From contig CAMGYJ010000011.1 in the NCBI GenBank assembly GCA_946122785.1, forward strand, positions 5,208,001 to 5,272,000: a stretch of DNA of 64,000 nucleotides, read 5' to 3'. This DNA comes from Linum tenue (lineage: Eukaryota > Streptophyta > Magnoliopsida > Malpighiales > Linaceae). This document shows, one piece after another, positions 20,336-30,601 of the stretch. Numbering within the stretch: the stretch's first letter is position 1; the number at the start of each line of letters is the position of its first letter. Made by a program: the position numbers and the translations under genes. The notes beneath the pieces were generated by a model that saw nothing but the letters and a program-made list of their open reading frames with translations, was not told the origin of the DNA and did no database searches.

Positions 20336-21262
20336 TTAATCATCGAGAGAAAGTCCAGTCCCCTGCAACTTGGACTGCGTGAGCTGGTCAATGCGCTGAG
20401 CCATTTGTGGAGTCAAGTAATTCTCCCAATCTCGTACCGTTCCTCTCCTGAAGAAGGTGGAATTGAGCACATGGTTCAGCTCCCCGACGCCACTCTTGTT
20501 AACCTCCAACTTCTTGAGCCTGTCCAGGCTGCTCCGCCACAGTACCTTTTCCAGCTCACCATCTCCATCCAGCTGGGAAAATGGCTTCCCGAGAAACAAA
20601 GCTAGCTTCCTGACCTGCTCCTTCGGCTTTCTGCATAGCTCCTCGTACTTGAGAAACAACACCTGCTGAGGCCGCCTCCGGCTCTCCTCCCAAAATCCCA
20701 CCACATGCTTGTAAAAGGGCCCGAAAGGCAGAACCCCACTACAGAAGCTCTCCACCGCTCCCTCCAACGGGTACGGCTCGTCACCCGGTCCACTTTTCAA
20801 CACCTTGTTGTAGAAATGCCACATCGACACCACCGTGTCTTTGGGATTCCGAGCCAGGTACACGATCTTGCATCCGGACTCCCTCACCGCCTCCGGCAGG
20901 TAACTGTAGGGCAGGTGCGTGTGGAGCAGCTGGGGAGGAGGGGAACTGAGCAGGATGTCTTGTGTTCGATCCTCGAGGAAAGTGGTGTCGAGGGTGGGAA
21001 CCACCTCGTGGGGGTTCTTCTTTGCCAGAAGGTCCTGTTCTTCTGCTTCTTTGTCGAGGATGTTGTAACAGAGAGCCTTGAGCCATGTCGTCCCTGTTTT
21101 GCGGAACGTCGTCAAGAGGATGTCGTCGCTTCTCGGCTCGAATCGTGACCGAAAGGCGGCCATGCGGTCCGCAAGCGGCACCTGGTACCAAAAGCCATCC
21201 ATCTGGCGGATCTGGTGAGAGCTCCAAAACAACAACTCCGTCGGAGGTTGCTGATTGCTCAT
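20336..21262 (-). CDS. Cytosolic sulfotransferase, SOT3 (B-like), 308 aa, intact
   Basis: Intronless, full length, ATG at 21260-21262. Motifs: KTGTTWLK at 55-62, HTHLPY at 114-119 with catalytic His116, YLARNPKDTVVS at about 135-146, and region IV RRGTVRDWENYLT at 272-284. In region IV the usually invariant Gly of GDW is Arg (R277) and the following Lys is Glu. This region binds the 3'-phosphoadenosine of PAPS in characterised SOTs, so cofactor binding may be weakened. The plus-strand pseudogene at 30602 shares the same VRDWE change. It is closer to SOT-B than to SOT-A but has its own upstream sequence; a TATATATT-like box lies near 21330. Acceptor substrate unknown. Confidence 0.94.
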   Translation of the reverse strand: MSNQQPPTELLFWSSHQIRQMDGFWYQVPLADRMAAFRSRFEPRSDDILLTTFRKTGTTWLKALCYNILDKEAEEQDLLAKKNPHEVVPTLDTTFLEDRTQDILLSSPPPQLLHTHLPYSYLPEAVRESGCKIVYLARNPKDTVVSMWHFYNKVLKSGPGDEPYPLEGAVESFCSGVLPFGPFYKHVVGFWEESRRRPQQVLFLKYEELCRKPKEQVRKLALFLGKPFSQLDGDGELEKVLWRSSLDRLKKLEVNKSGVGELNHVLNSTFFRRGTVRDWENYLTPQMAQRIDQLTQSKLQGTGLSLDD

Positions 21263-21849
21263 CAGATAGAAACAAGTAATATACTTGCGCTACTGCCCAA
21301 TAATTCCACCAGCTGTGGGATGTTGCAATATATACTTGCAATATACAGAAGGTGACAACTCTACCACCAGGCTCGTTACCGTGCTCTATTTAACAAACTA
21401 ATCTTATTTCTTACAATTATTTGAATGAAGAAGTTTGATTGTTTTTTTTATTTTATATTTTTACGATTTGGAATTGGATTACTAATTCACATTGGATGAT
21501 GTATGTATTGATGTTATTTTTTATAATTATTATCTTATGTTAACAATTAGTTAAATTATTTTGACTTAGTTTGAATGATTATATTTTACTATTAAGAGAA
21601 AAAAAAGTGATGAGTGGAGGTTGTTGGGGGGTTAATGGTTAATTGTCATGCTAATCGCTAACCAAATCGATAATAAACACTTAACTCATAAGGTTTTATT
21701 TATTCGGTTATCAAGAAGTAATTTTGTCTATTAGCTAACCAGTAACCATCAAATCAGTTAGCCCTAATTGAAATAAAATTGATTAGCACCCTAATCTACA
21801 AATATATTATAGCCGAATTGGGGCAGTTTTTCAGTATTTCAAATTTCTT

Positions 21850-22007
21850 GCAACGAGAGCGAAAGTAGAAAGGTTAATTATGTCTTTACAGTCATTATTT
21901 ATTTTTTATTCATAGAAAAAAAATTCCTGCAACGAGAGCGAAAGTAGAAAGGGTAATTATGTCTTTACAGTCATTATTTATTTTTTATTCATAGAAAAAA
22001 ATACGTC
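21850..22007. repeat. Two ~79-bp tandem copies
   Basis: GCAACGAGAGCGAAAGTAGA recurs at 21850 and 21929 with the following TTATGTCTTTACAGTCATTA in both. The copies are nearly identical. Confidence 0.9.
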
Positions 22008-22107
22008 AATCTCAGGATTCGAACCATGGTCTTTCTAAACTAAGACAACAACCATCACCAATTACGCTAAAAAAAACTTTTGTATCCTTTTAAGTAAAAA
22101 ATATGAA

Positions 22108-22862
22108 AACCTGAAATCTAAAAATCATACGACTTTTCCACTACTGTTAGCTAGCCCACTAACTTTTTTTGTTATTTGATATTTTAATTTTCATATTTTG
22201 ATTATTTGAATTTGAGTTTAATAATAAATTTAATTTATGTCTATCTTATAAATAGAGGATAATTTTAAAATTGAAACCCAAATATTATTGATTCGAATAT
22301 TACATATTCAATTGCAGTATTGAATGTGTAAATGTGATGTAGAATTCTTAACTTGGTATTGATTTTTAGAATTATTAAAGCAACGATATTTTTATGCAAA
22401 CTGTAAGTGACCCGCTTTTTTAAAATTTTAGTTTGGTTTACTATTAAATCCTCGCTCTCTTGATAATATGGCATGATTGGACAAATAGGTGAGTTTAAAA
22501 GAACACAATTTCTGAATACCAATTTTTCTAGATGATTTCAATTAGTTAAATATTTTATCTTATATGATAATTGACTATATGTATCATTTATAGTTAATTA
22601 GTTTAATATAAAATAATTGCAATACAAGACAAATCATGAAAGTCGAGCTGGAGTTTTATTGGATGCATTGATGTGGTCATGTGCATTAGCAAGGTAGGTA
22701 CCACAAGATAGGTTTAATTTTTTTTTGTTGAGTGAATAAGATTGTACTTCAACTAAATTTAGAGTATGTTGGTTGATAAATAATTTTTTCATAGCATAAG
22801 TATGGATGGAAAATGTTATTTTCTTACTAATTTTGTTATTGTATTGTGCATAATACTTTAAG
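22108..22862. repeat. Left arm of a ~750-bp inverted duplication
   Basis: It matches 29779-30516 in reverse complement, including a shared short open frame (LRILHHIYTFNTAIEYVIFE) in mirrored orientation. The arms enclose about 6.9 kb with the DUF3615-like gene and two small LTR elements. Confidence 0.85.
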
Positions 22863-23050
22863 GTTTAGATATTATTATATATGTATTGTTTCTCAAGCAT
22901 TAGAAATAAATATTGAATAAAGGTTATGATCACAAGTTTCCTATTTATGCTACGCTTTTTTAGACAAACTCTTTTTTTGTTATGTCAATTTTCTTTTCAG
23001 AGTGACTACATCATTAAATTGACAAGTTATGAATGGTTATTCACGAGTGT

Positions 23051-23432
23051 TATAACCAAGGTTGTTACACCTCTACTGAGAGGCTGGTTGGACTAGATCC
23101 GACCAAAATCGTGTTCCAAAACTGGCTCTACAAAACCAAGTGTCTGATCGTTAGAGAGGGATAATAAGAGAGAGGGAAGGGGGAGGGGGAGAGAGGCAAG
23201 AGGATGGTGGGTGGATCTTGAAATAAGTATGTTTTCTTATGGAATTTGAGTTTTTAATAGATATAAGTTATTACATTTCATTTCAGTCACTAAATTTCTA
23301 TTTTGTATGTAAATATATTTAGAAAATGCGTAAAACGGCTCAGACAAGTTGTACCTCAATCAAATCATTAAACTTCAAACTACTTGCTTGATCGGCTCGA
23401 CAACTTGAACGGGGTTGACAACTTTGGTTATA
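23051..23432. mobile_element. Probable ~380-bp MITE
   Basis: The ends are imperfect inverted repeats: TATAACCAAGGTTGTTAC at the left and GTTGACAACTTTGGTTATA at the right. No coding frame. Confidence 0.5.
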
Positions 23433-24208
23433 GCAATTAATCTTACAATGTTCATCATTGATGAAAAGTTATAAGAATGTCAAAAATGGAAAATTAATTT
23501 TGATGTCACCTAAATGTCATACGAAATTCAGCATTTAAAGTAATTTATAATTTTTATATAAACATCATACATACATTGTATTTAATGACATTCCGCCCAA
23601 CAGGTCGGACAACAAGCTAGTACTAGTACAGGGTCAACTTATTATGTTAACTCATAAAAGCATAGTTAGTAAAATATGGTACAGAAAAGTTATGTATAAA
23701 ATACGTGCGGGTATTTTACGTCGTCTATAAGCTAATTTTACGTTTAATAGTACGTTAATATTCATAAAAATATAAAATAAATTATTTTAAAAATAAATAA
23801 ATATATAAATAATAGGAAGGCTAACAATATAATTCATTAAATACGGATATTAAATGTGTTATACGGTTTTATACGTGTTTAGTAAGGGAGTCACTAAATG
23901 AACGGGGAAAAATTAAACAGTTTGACAATAATACGGATACAAAAGTTTTAATCGGATAAAATATGTACGGGTACATATATGTATATTAAACAGAGTATTT
24001 ACTAATAATAAAGTATAACTATATATTAATCGCTTTTGTTTTGTTCCTCATGGTCTGCCAAAACATTTGCTACACACAGTTGACATTGGAGCATTGTGAC
24101 TATAATTTGTGAGTTTTTATTGTCAACCAATAGGTCAATGGTTTCAAAAGGTTTGTTATACACCAAGCTGCCATTGATCATTGTGATAGTGACTTTTACA
24201 TCAACCTG
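23433..24208. repeat. AT-rich repeats; 24055-24205 matches the ~80-bp units
   Basis: The last 150 bases resemble 13640-13950 (TTGACATTGGAGCATTGTGA, GGTCAATGGTTTCAAAA). The rest shows no gene. Confidence 0.4.
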
Positions 24209-24269
24209 TGCCTAGCGCTCTAACGGATTTGAGAGCTAGGGCCGCACGATCGAGAATAAGGTCGTGACA
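24209..24269 (+). repeat. 61-bp LTR-tail fragment of the Gypsy family
   Basis: It matches the reverse complement of 48601-48662 almost exactly, ending AAGGTCGTGACA. This is the last part of the Gypsy LTR and is the piece missing from that element's truncated LTR at 42561. Confidence 0.75.
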
Positions 24270-24639
24270 GTACCCGCCCACACATATAATTACCTTCCCG
24301 GTATATTTAATATTCTAAATAATATATCTTCTTTAAACAACTAATATTATTTATGTTTGTGGAGATATGTATAATTTGTTCTTTTTAATTGTTTAGAATG
24401 AAGTTGATATTATGGAGTGGATAGTGAAGAAACTTATTTGACGAGGAAGAAGATTTCAATTAATCTTGTTGTTTATAGATGTTTATCTTTAATTTTGAAC
24501 AATTTGTATTGATCATTTGTGGTTTGCTTGTATGTTCTAGATTGGTGTTTTTTGTATGGATAATTTGTATGAGATAATTGATGTTAAACTTTTATTTTGA
24601 AAGAAATTTGTTATTGTAAATTTTTTACCACAAAAACCC

Positions 24640-24795
24640 ACGGATACCCATGAACCCGCGGATACCCAGCAGGTTGGGTTGGGTTGGGTTTGAGTTTTTC
24701 AAACCTAGCGGGTTTTACCCGGGTTTTTTGACAGATAAATCAATGAATTTGGGTTTGACAAAACCCGCCCCAACCCGACCATTGCCATCCCTACA
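24640..24795. repeat. GGGTTGGGTT-type MITE fragment
   Basis: Rich in ACCCGCGGATACCC and GGGTTGGGTTGGGTT, ending CATTGCCATCCCTAC. It resembles 49043-49206 and the 3' parts of the 39.2-39.7 kb units. Confidence 0.5.
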
Positions 24796-24807
24796 ATCAA
24801 CTAAACA

Positions 24808-26026
24808 ATGGTTTGGGGGAAAGATAAAATCTCGGAGAGGCAGGAGATGGGAGAACCTCCTTCGCCCAAAAAACAAAAGACGGAAGATCGACCTGATCAT
24901 CATGACGAGCAGGTGGAGGTTGGTGCGGCAGATCCGCCGCCATCGTCATCTTTTTCTTCTAGTGTGAGTCCGGCGCCGGTGGTATCTCCGGAGAGGAACC
25001 TGCTGGATTCAGGAGCACCTGATCAAGAGGTGGCTGTGGGAGATGAGTCGTTCGAGGAACCGTCTAGTCCTATGTCCTGGTTGGGACTAGATCCTGAGAG
25101 CCCATGGCACGAGATAGTTATGAAGTCGATGAATACTGATTTTGGGTGAGTGTATTAATTTGCGCTGTTTGTTTGTTGTTCAATTTTTGGTGATGGTGTT
25201 ATGCTGGAATTAATTCATGTATCTGTATGTGTTAAGTTGGAATAGTTAGTCGTGGGTTCGATTAGTGGGAGTGAGCTATGTATGCTTCATTGGATATGAC
25301 TTTACGATCATGATCTCACTCAGTCGTCATATTGATTGTAGTTCTTCTTCGGAAGACGAGGACGGAGATCTAAAGCCCGAGGAGGAAGAAAGGATGAAAA
25401 GGGACACTCTAGGCCTTGCTGATATAGCTATAGAATACTACAACAAGACGGAAGTATGTTGTTTTGCTTTTTGTGTGTTCTCAATCATCACAGAGCTTGT
25501 TCAATTCCCTGTGTTCCCAGTCTATGGATCGAATTGCTTACTTATATCTATTATTGTTTGTTTGATGATGAACAGTGCGTGAGTTATGTGTTTGACAAGC
25601 CCTTTCTTTGCCGTTGCATTCTCTTTGAGCTTGTGATGGTTTTCCATTTCAACTTCACCGCCAAGGAAGGGAACAACCCTTCCAGTCCGTTGTTTTTTGC
25701 TGAGGCCATCAGATTCTACGGGGGAGATTTCAACATTCTCAAATGTGTCAAGTTGGATACTTCTACTGGAGACAGTAGTAAGTAGTGTAGTTATTTGTGT
25801 ATTGTTGATTCAATCAAATTGCTTATAGATGGATGGTTAGATATCTCAAGTTGTTAATGATGATGCTCTTATTACTTTGCTTTCTGCAGATGGTGTCCGC
25901 AATGGTTGCATCTATTGCCGTAAAGAAATTAAACATCCTCCTGTGGGAATATGCGAGTTTGGTGTGAACGAGATTGATGATTACAAAAACTTAGAAAGAC
26001 AAATGAAAGCAAACACCAGTCCATGA
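24808..26026 (+). CDS. Four-exon gene, DUF3615-like protein, 262 aa
   Basis: Exons 24808-25145, 25342-25453, 25576-25777 and 25890-26026 join in frame (789 nt). Donors are GTGAGT, GTATGT and GTAAGT; acceptors end TGTAG, AACAG and TGCAG. Residues 1-113 are low-complexity, acidic and Pro/Ser-rich, with a basic PKKQK near the start that could be a nuclear signal. Exons 2-4 encode ADIAIEYYNKTE, then FHFNFTAKEGNNPSSPLFFA, then CIYCRKEIKHPPVG. This order resembles plant DUF3615 (cystatin-like fold) proteins of unknown function. A second ATG at 24847 is possible. The gene lies between transposons and within inverted arms, yet splice sites and frame are intact, so it is probably expressed. The family call is from memory of the pattern. 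Confidence 0.72.
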
Positions 26027-26667
26027 CCAAGGAAGAAGCTGACTGACTGCCACCATTACCTCTCCTTCCCATACCCCAGATGCCGACCGACCTGCTCAAC
26101 TAGTAAATTTCTTTCCCTTGTTGTTAGCTGCGTACCAAACTTGGTTTAACTTATATACTCTATGCAAATCTGTCCAGACAAGTATGTTATTTAATATGTG
26201 TTGCTGCTGCTATTAGAAACCGTAGTCGTCGTTCGGTTTGAGCGAGCAATGCTCTTTCCAAGTCTGCGATCCATCATGTATTTTGGTTTCTGAAACTTAT
26301 GCTCAGTATTCTAACTATCAGTCAGTTGTATGTTTAATTTATTGTTCATAACAAAATCCTCCCCCTGTCCGGCTTTATCTCAGTCTGTTGAGGATATTAA
26401 TTACTTAGTCAACAAGTAATTAATTTCTTGTCCTTCAAGTCCCTTGTTTTCTTGTCCTTTTCAAAGAAGGAAACTTGGTTGTCGTTAGGGTTTTAACCCT
26501 AATCTATCTCTATATAAGACATCAAGATGTAGTCGTATAATAAAACATCAGTCGTGAGCTCGTTCCGAGCTCACCGTGGATTAGTCTCGATCAATCAAGA
26601 TCGAGGATACCACGTAAAATCTCGTGTGTTCGTGTGTTGTTCCAATTCCACATCATCAAATTCTACA

Positions 26668-26679
26668 TGGTATCAGAGC
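26668..26679 (+). other. Primer binding site, tRNA-iMet (TRIM-like)
   Basis: TGGTATCAGAGC follows the first LTR directly. Confidence 0.9.
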
Positions 26680-27051
26680 AAAACTCGATCCTTTGATAGG
26701 GTTTTGAGCTTCCGCAAGTTTTTTGCCTTTTGTCTCGTCGTCTTCGTCAATCAGCAGCCACGGTGAAAGAAGTTGTTGGCTACACCTCCGACTCCAACAT
26801 CAGGTCGCCGTTGTTGCCCAGTCGTGGTCGTTCGTGGTCTCTCTCTAAAGGTCGTCGTCGCATCCCGTCATAGTCGCTGATTTCAGTCGGATTCAGTTTT
26901 GTCCGCCTCGATCTTCTCATCAACACCCGTCAAGGTCGTCTTCAATGGCCTCAACTCGCCGCCGTTCCACTTATCATCACCATTCTAACTTTCAAGCTGT
27001 GCATTCACATCGTTCATGCGTCACCTTGAGGGGGAGAATAGGGAGTCAAGT

Positions 27052-27290
27052 CGTTCAGGAGATGCAGTCAACCATCTCCATCATCGTTCAGGAGATGCAG
27101 TCAACCATCTCCACCATATCATATGGATAGATGTAGTCAACCGTCTCCGTCAAGTCATTCAAGAGACGCAGTCAACCGTCTCCGTCAGGTCGTTCAAGAG
27201 ATGCAATCAACCGTCTCGTCACGACGTTCAAGAAGATGCAGTCAACCATCTTCATTAGGTTGCTCAAGGGAGAGAGTCAGTCGTCTCCAA
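27052..27290 (+). repeat. ~35-bp tandem repeats inside the TRIM
   Basis: About seven imperfect units built on TTCAGGAGATGCAGTCAACC followed by a GTCTCC or ATCTCC block, spaced about 33-36 bases. Confidence 0.8.
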
Positions 27291-27720
27291 ATCAGCCTTG
27301 TCCGAGATGTTGTTCATCTCGAGTTTTGTTGTTCAAGCTTGTCATGCTTGTTCGTCACATTTCCTTTTTCAAGCTCGACATTCTTGTCATTCATGTCTTC
27401 GCTTGAGGGGGAGTATTGAGGATATTAATTATTTAGTCAAAAATAATTAATTCATTGTCCTCCAAGTCCCTTGTTTCCTTGTCCTTGTCAAAGAAGAAAA
27501 CTTGGTTGTTATTAGGGTTTTAACCCTATGTCTAGCTCTATATAAGCTTAGCTACGAGATTGTCGTAAGCAAGCCGTCAAGATGTAATCCTAATAAGAGA
27601 TCAGTCGTGAGCTCTTATGAGCTCACCGTGGATTAGTCTCGATCAATCAATCGATCGAGGATACCACGTAAAATCGTTGTCTCCCGTGTTATTTTCAATT
27701 CCGCATCATCAAATTCTACA

Positions 27721-27960
27721 TGGTATCAGAGCCTGGTTTGTCCTTGAGGTCACGTGTTCAAGTCCTCGCGACCCCCAATATTAACCGTTGTCTTTCAAGC
27801 ACATGGTATGGCGGGCCTGTGCAAACTTCAAGCCCATGAGTCGGCTTTCGTTTGAGGGGGCGTGTAAGGAAGTGGTTAAGCACCATACACGGGCCTGTAT
27901 AAGATCCAACATAACCTTCTCCCAACAACTCGAGTTATTGGGACCAACTGGTTAATGACA
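27721..27960 (+). mobile_element. Second TRIM fragment fused at the primer site
   Basis: Immediately after the 27415 LTR comes TGGTATCAGAGCC, then a short interior unlike the first element, a purine tract TTTGAGGGGGCG, and a 98-bp LTR (27863-27960, TGTAAGGAAG to TAATGACA). TGGTATCA follows again. So the LTR has a purine tract on its left and a primer-like site on its right, as in a tandem or recombinant array. Confidence 0.6.
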
Positions 27961-29330
27961 TGGTATCACACCTCTCTTCTCTTGTACGCCAATTTATGTT
28001 GCAGTTCGTTCGTTCACAAAAAAGTTTGAGGCTGGCAGACTACGATAAACGGCATGGTTCCATTGCTGCACCTCATTTACAGTTATGTATCTGCGCACGC
28101 TTTTTTGGAACTGCCATTTAAAAATAAAGAGGTTTTTTTATTGTTCTCGTTGGATGTGAAAGACATCTATTGTTTAAAAAAATCGTTCAGTACTATTCAT
28201 TATCTATGTATTTACTCTCTAAACCATCTTGCTTCATAAGAAATAAAAGAACGTCTACTTAAGGTTTCTCTTTCTATTTCTGTCTTTTTTGGTGATACTA
28301 GATTTCTACATGGAATAAAATAGATCAAAAAGGTTAAGAACTTAAACCCTTTTTATGCTAATAAAACACTTTACTAATTATGCTAATAAAACACTTTACT
28401 AATTTTTTTTTCGGGAAATTGGTCAAGTTGGTAGAAAGGGTATATTTAATTGAATTTTTTTTAATTCCAATAACAGGATCCCTAATGTTGATACCACATA
28501 CATGGCCTTCATCTTTGATGTCTCGGACTCTCGGGGGCAACGTATTTGTGACTGCCAAGGGATGATATTGATCTGGCTTCGGTTGCAGTGGCAGTGGCAG
28601 CATTTCAAAGCACCATTGTCCTCTTTTCGTAACTTGAATATATAAGTATCTAATAAAAGAATTATTTAATAAAAAATAATTATTTAATAAAAAATAATTA
28701 TATCTAAATAATTCATTCATAAATTAAAAATAACCGATTATACTATCAAAACTAGTGGGATTGCCGTTGTCGCTAGACAATTTCAGGGTTGTTGGGGAAA
28801 GATCGAATAGGCATAAGGAGAAAAGAGACCCGATTAGTTCTTTATTGCAATTGGAATTTCGTTTATTGTATAATAAATTAATTTTATGTCAAGTTTGGAC
28901 AAGTAATGAGTTGTGTTTTAGTGACAAAGTACTCTAATACTATCTATGCGTGTTGTGTTTCATCACCAATATAAATATATATGGCGTATTTTTGTTCCAC
29001 CGAAATTTACCCCTGTCCCAGGACAAGGTCAAAAGGCCCTGCCTCCGCTACTGTTCGGTTGGCTCTGCTACCAGCTCGGGCAGCTTCATTTTTGGTTGAT
29101 CTTCTTTCTGGACTCTGTATAACAGAGTCTGTTTGCAACTTGGGTACTGAGGTTTATTCATCTTCCTTATGTGTACAATTAAGCTTTCTTCTTGACAAGT
29201 TGCAAGTGTTAGAGATGTGGCATTTTCACGAGCTACTTCCACAATGCTTTTCATGATCGGTGAGACATAAAGAGAGTAAAATTTTCTAATAGAATGGGTG
29301 TAACGAAATTTTGTAGTTGTAGATGATTAT
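27961..29330. other. Unassigned stretch
   Basis: Contains a duplicated ATGCTAATAAAACACTTTAC (28356 and 28380), AT-rich runs and several short open frames (for example minus-strand 28358-28720 and plus-strand 28981-29256) with no family I recognise. They may be exon debris; I do not call genes. Confidence 0.4.
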
Positions 29331-29778
29331 AAGTTTGGAAGTTGAGAGTCTATAAATATGTGTAATCTTGCAATGTATGTATTCTAAATGTAGTGATTGT
29401 AAGAACTAGATGATTGTAAGAATATGTTGTTTGATAGTTGAGATTCTCACTTTTAAAGAATATAAGGATTCTCACTTTAATGACCAAAATGATTTATATA
29501 ACCTTAAAGTTATGTTTATATAGCCAATTAAAGAAGGGGCAAATATGAAATATGTAAAAAATAATAAGGATAAGAGGTGCAAAAAAGCAATTACAAATGT
29601 AAAGCATGAGAATCTCACCTTTTTGTAGAGATTCTAAAATGAATGATTCTAGCCATTTGAGAGTCTAAAGTACCAATCAAATGCATGCATTCTGGATAAG
29701 TTTATGTCAAAAGAATGATACATTGTAAAGAATATACACATTCACAGAATCACTCATTTAGACTCCTAACTTCCAAAC
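29331..29778. mobile_element. ~450-bp MITE beside the right inverted arm
   Basis: The ends TTTGGAAGTTGAGAGTC and GACTCCTAACTTCCAAAC are imperfect inverted repeats. The inverted-duplication homology starts right after it. Confidence 0.6.
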
Positions 29779-30516
29779 AAAGTATTACGCACAATACAAT
29801 AACAAAATTAGTAAGAAAATAACATTTTCCATCCATACTCTATGCAACGAAAAAATTATTTATCAACCAACACACTCTTAATTTAGTTGAAGTACAATCT
29901 TATTCACTCAACAAAAAAAATTAAACCTATCTTGTGGTACCTACCTTGCTAATGCACATGACCACATCAATGCATCCATGAAAACTCCAGCTCAACTTTC
30001 ATGATTTGTCTTGTATTGCAGTTATTTTCTATTAAACTAATTAACAATGAATGATACATATAGTCAATTATCATATAAGATAAAATATTTAAATAATTGA
30101 AATCATCTAGAAAAATTGGTATTCAGAAATTGTGTTCAATCATGCCATATTATCAAGAGAGTGAGGATTTAACAGTAAACCAAACTAAAATTTTAAAAAA
30201 GCGGGTCAATTATAGTTTGCATAACAATATCGTTGCTTTAATAGTTCTAAAAATCAATACCAAGTTAAGAATTCTACATCACATTTACACATTTAATACT
30301 GCAATTGAATATGTAATATTCGAATCAATAATATTTGGGTTTCAATTTTAAAATTATCCTCTATTTATAAGATAGACATAAATTAAATTTATTATTAAAC
30401 TCAAATTCATATAATCAAAATATGAAAATTAAAATATCAAATAACAAAGAAAGTACTTACGGGAAAGTTAGTGGGCTAGCTAACAGTAGTGGAAAAGTCG
30501 TATGATTTTTAGATAT
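29779..30516. repeat. Right arm of the inverted duplication
   Basis: Reverse complement of 22108-22862. It ends where SOT-B upstream sequence begins, near a TATA-like GATATAGG. Confidence 0.85.
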
Positions 30517-30601
30517 AGGTACATACGTAGAACTAAACTATATGTACGTACTTAGCTTGTTTTCTCAAACCATACACGTCTTTTCCTACTGCCCTAATCC
30601 G

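Larger units (their letters stand above)
26386..27720 (+). mobile_element. TRIM-like small LTR retrotransposon
   Basis: LTRs at 26386-26667 (282 bp) and 27415-27720 (306 bp) share TTGAGGATATTAATTA at the start and CATCATCAAATTCTACA at the end. They enclose 747 bp with a tRNA-iMet primer site and, just before the second LTR, the purine tract GAGGGGGAG. No coding capacity is seen. The LTRs differ by several indels, so this is older than the 35514 element. TATATAAG lies in each LTR. No right-hand target duplication is seen because another element is fused there. Confidence 0.85.

Noticed and set aside
22010..22035. GGATTCGAACC, like a tRNA B-box on the minus strand
   Set aside because: No acceptable cloverleaf or A-box at the right distance; at most an old tRNA or SINE relic.
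24209..24269. Possible independent LTR insertion
   Set aside because: Only 61 bp of LTR tail, no partner LTR, no target duplication; treated as a fragment.
27051..27290. CRISPR-like regular repeats
   Set aside because: Units are imperfect, spacers are not unique sequences, and the context is a plant TRIM interior; they are simple tandem repeats.
28358..29256. Several 60-120 codon frames between the TRIMs and the right inverted arm
   Set aside because: No recognisable family, no convincing splice structure, AT-rich context; recorded only as unassigned.
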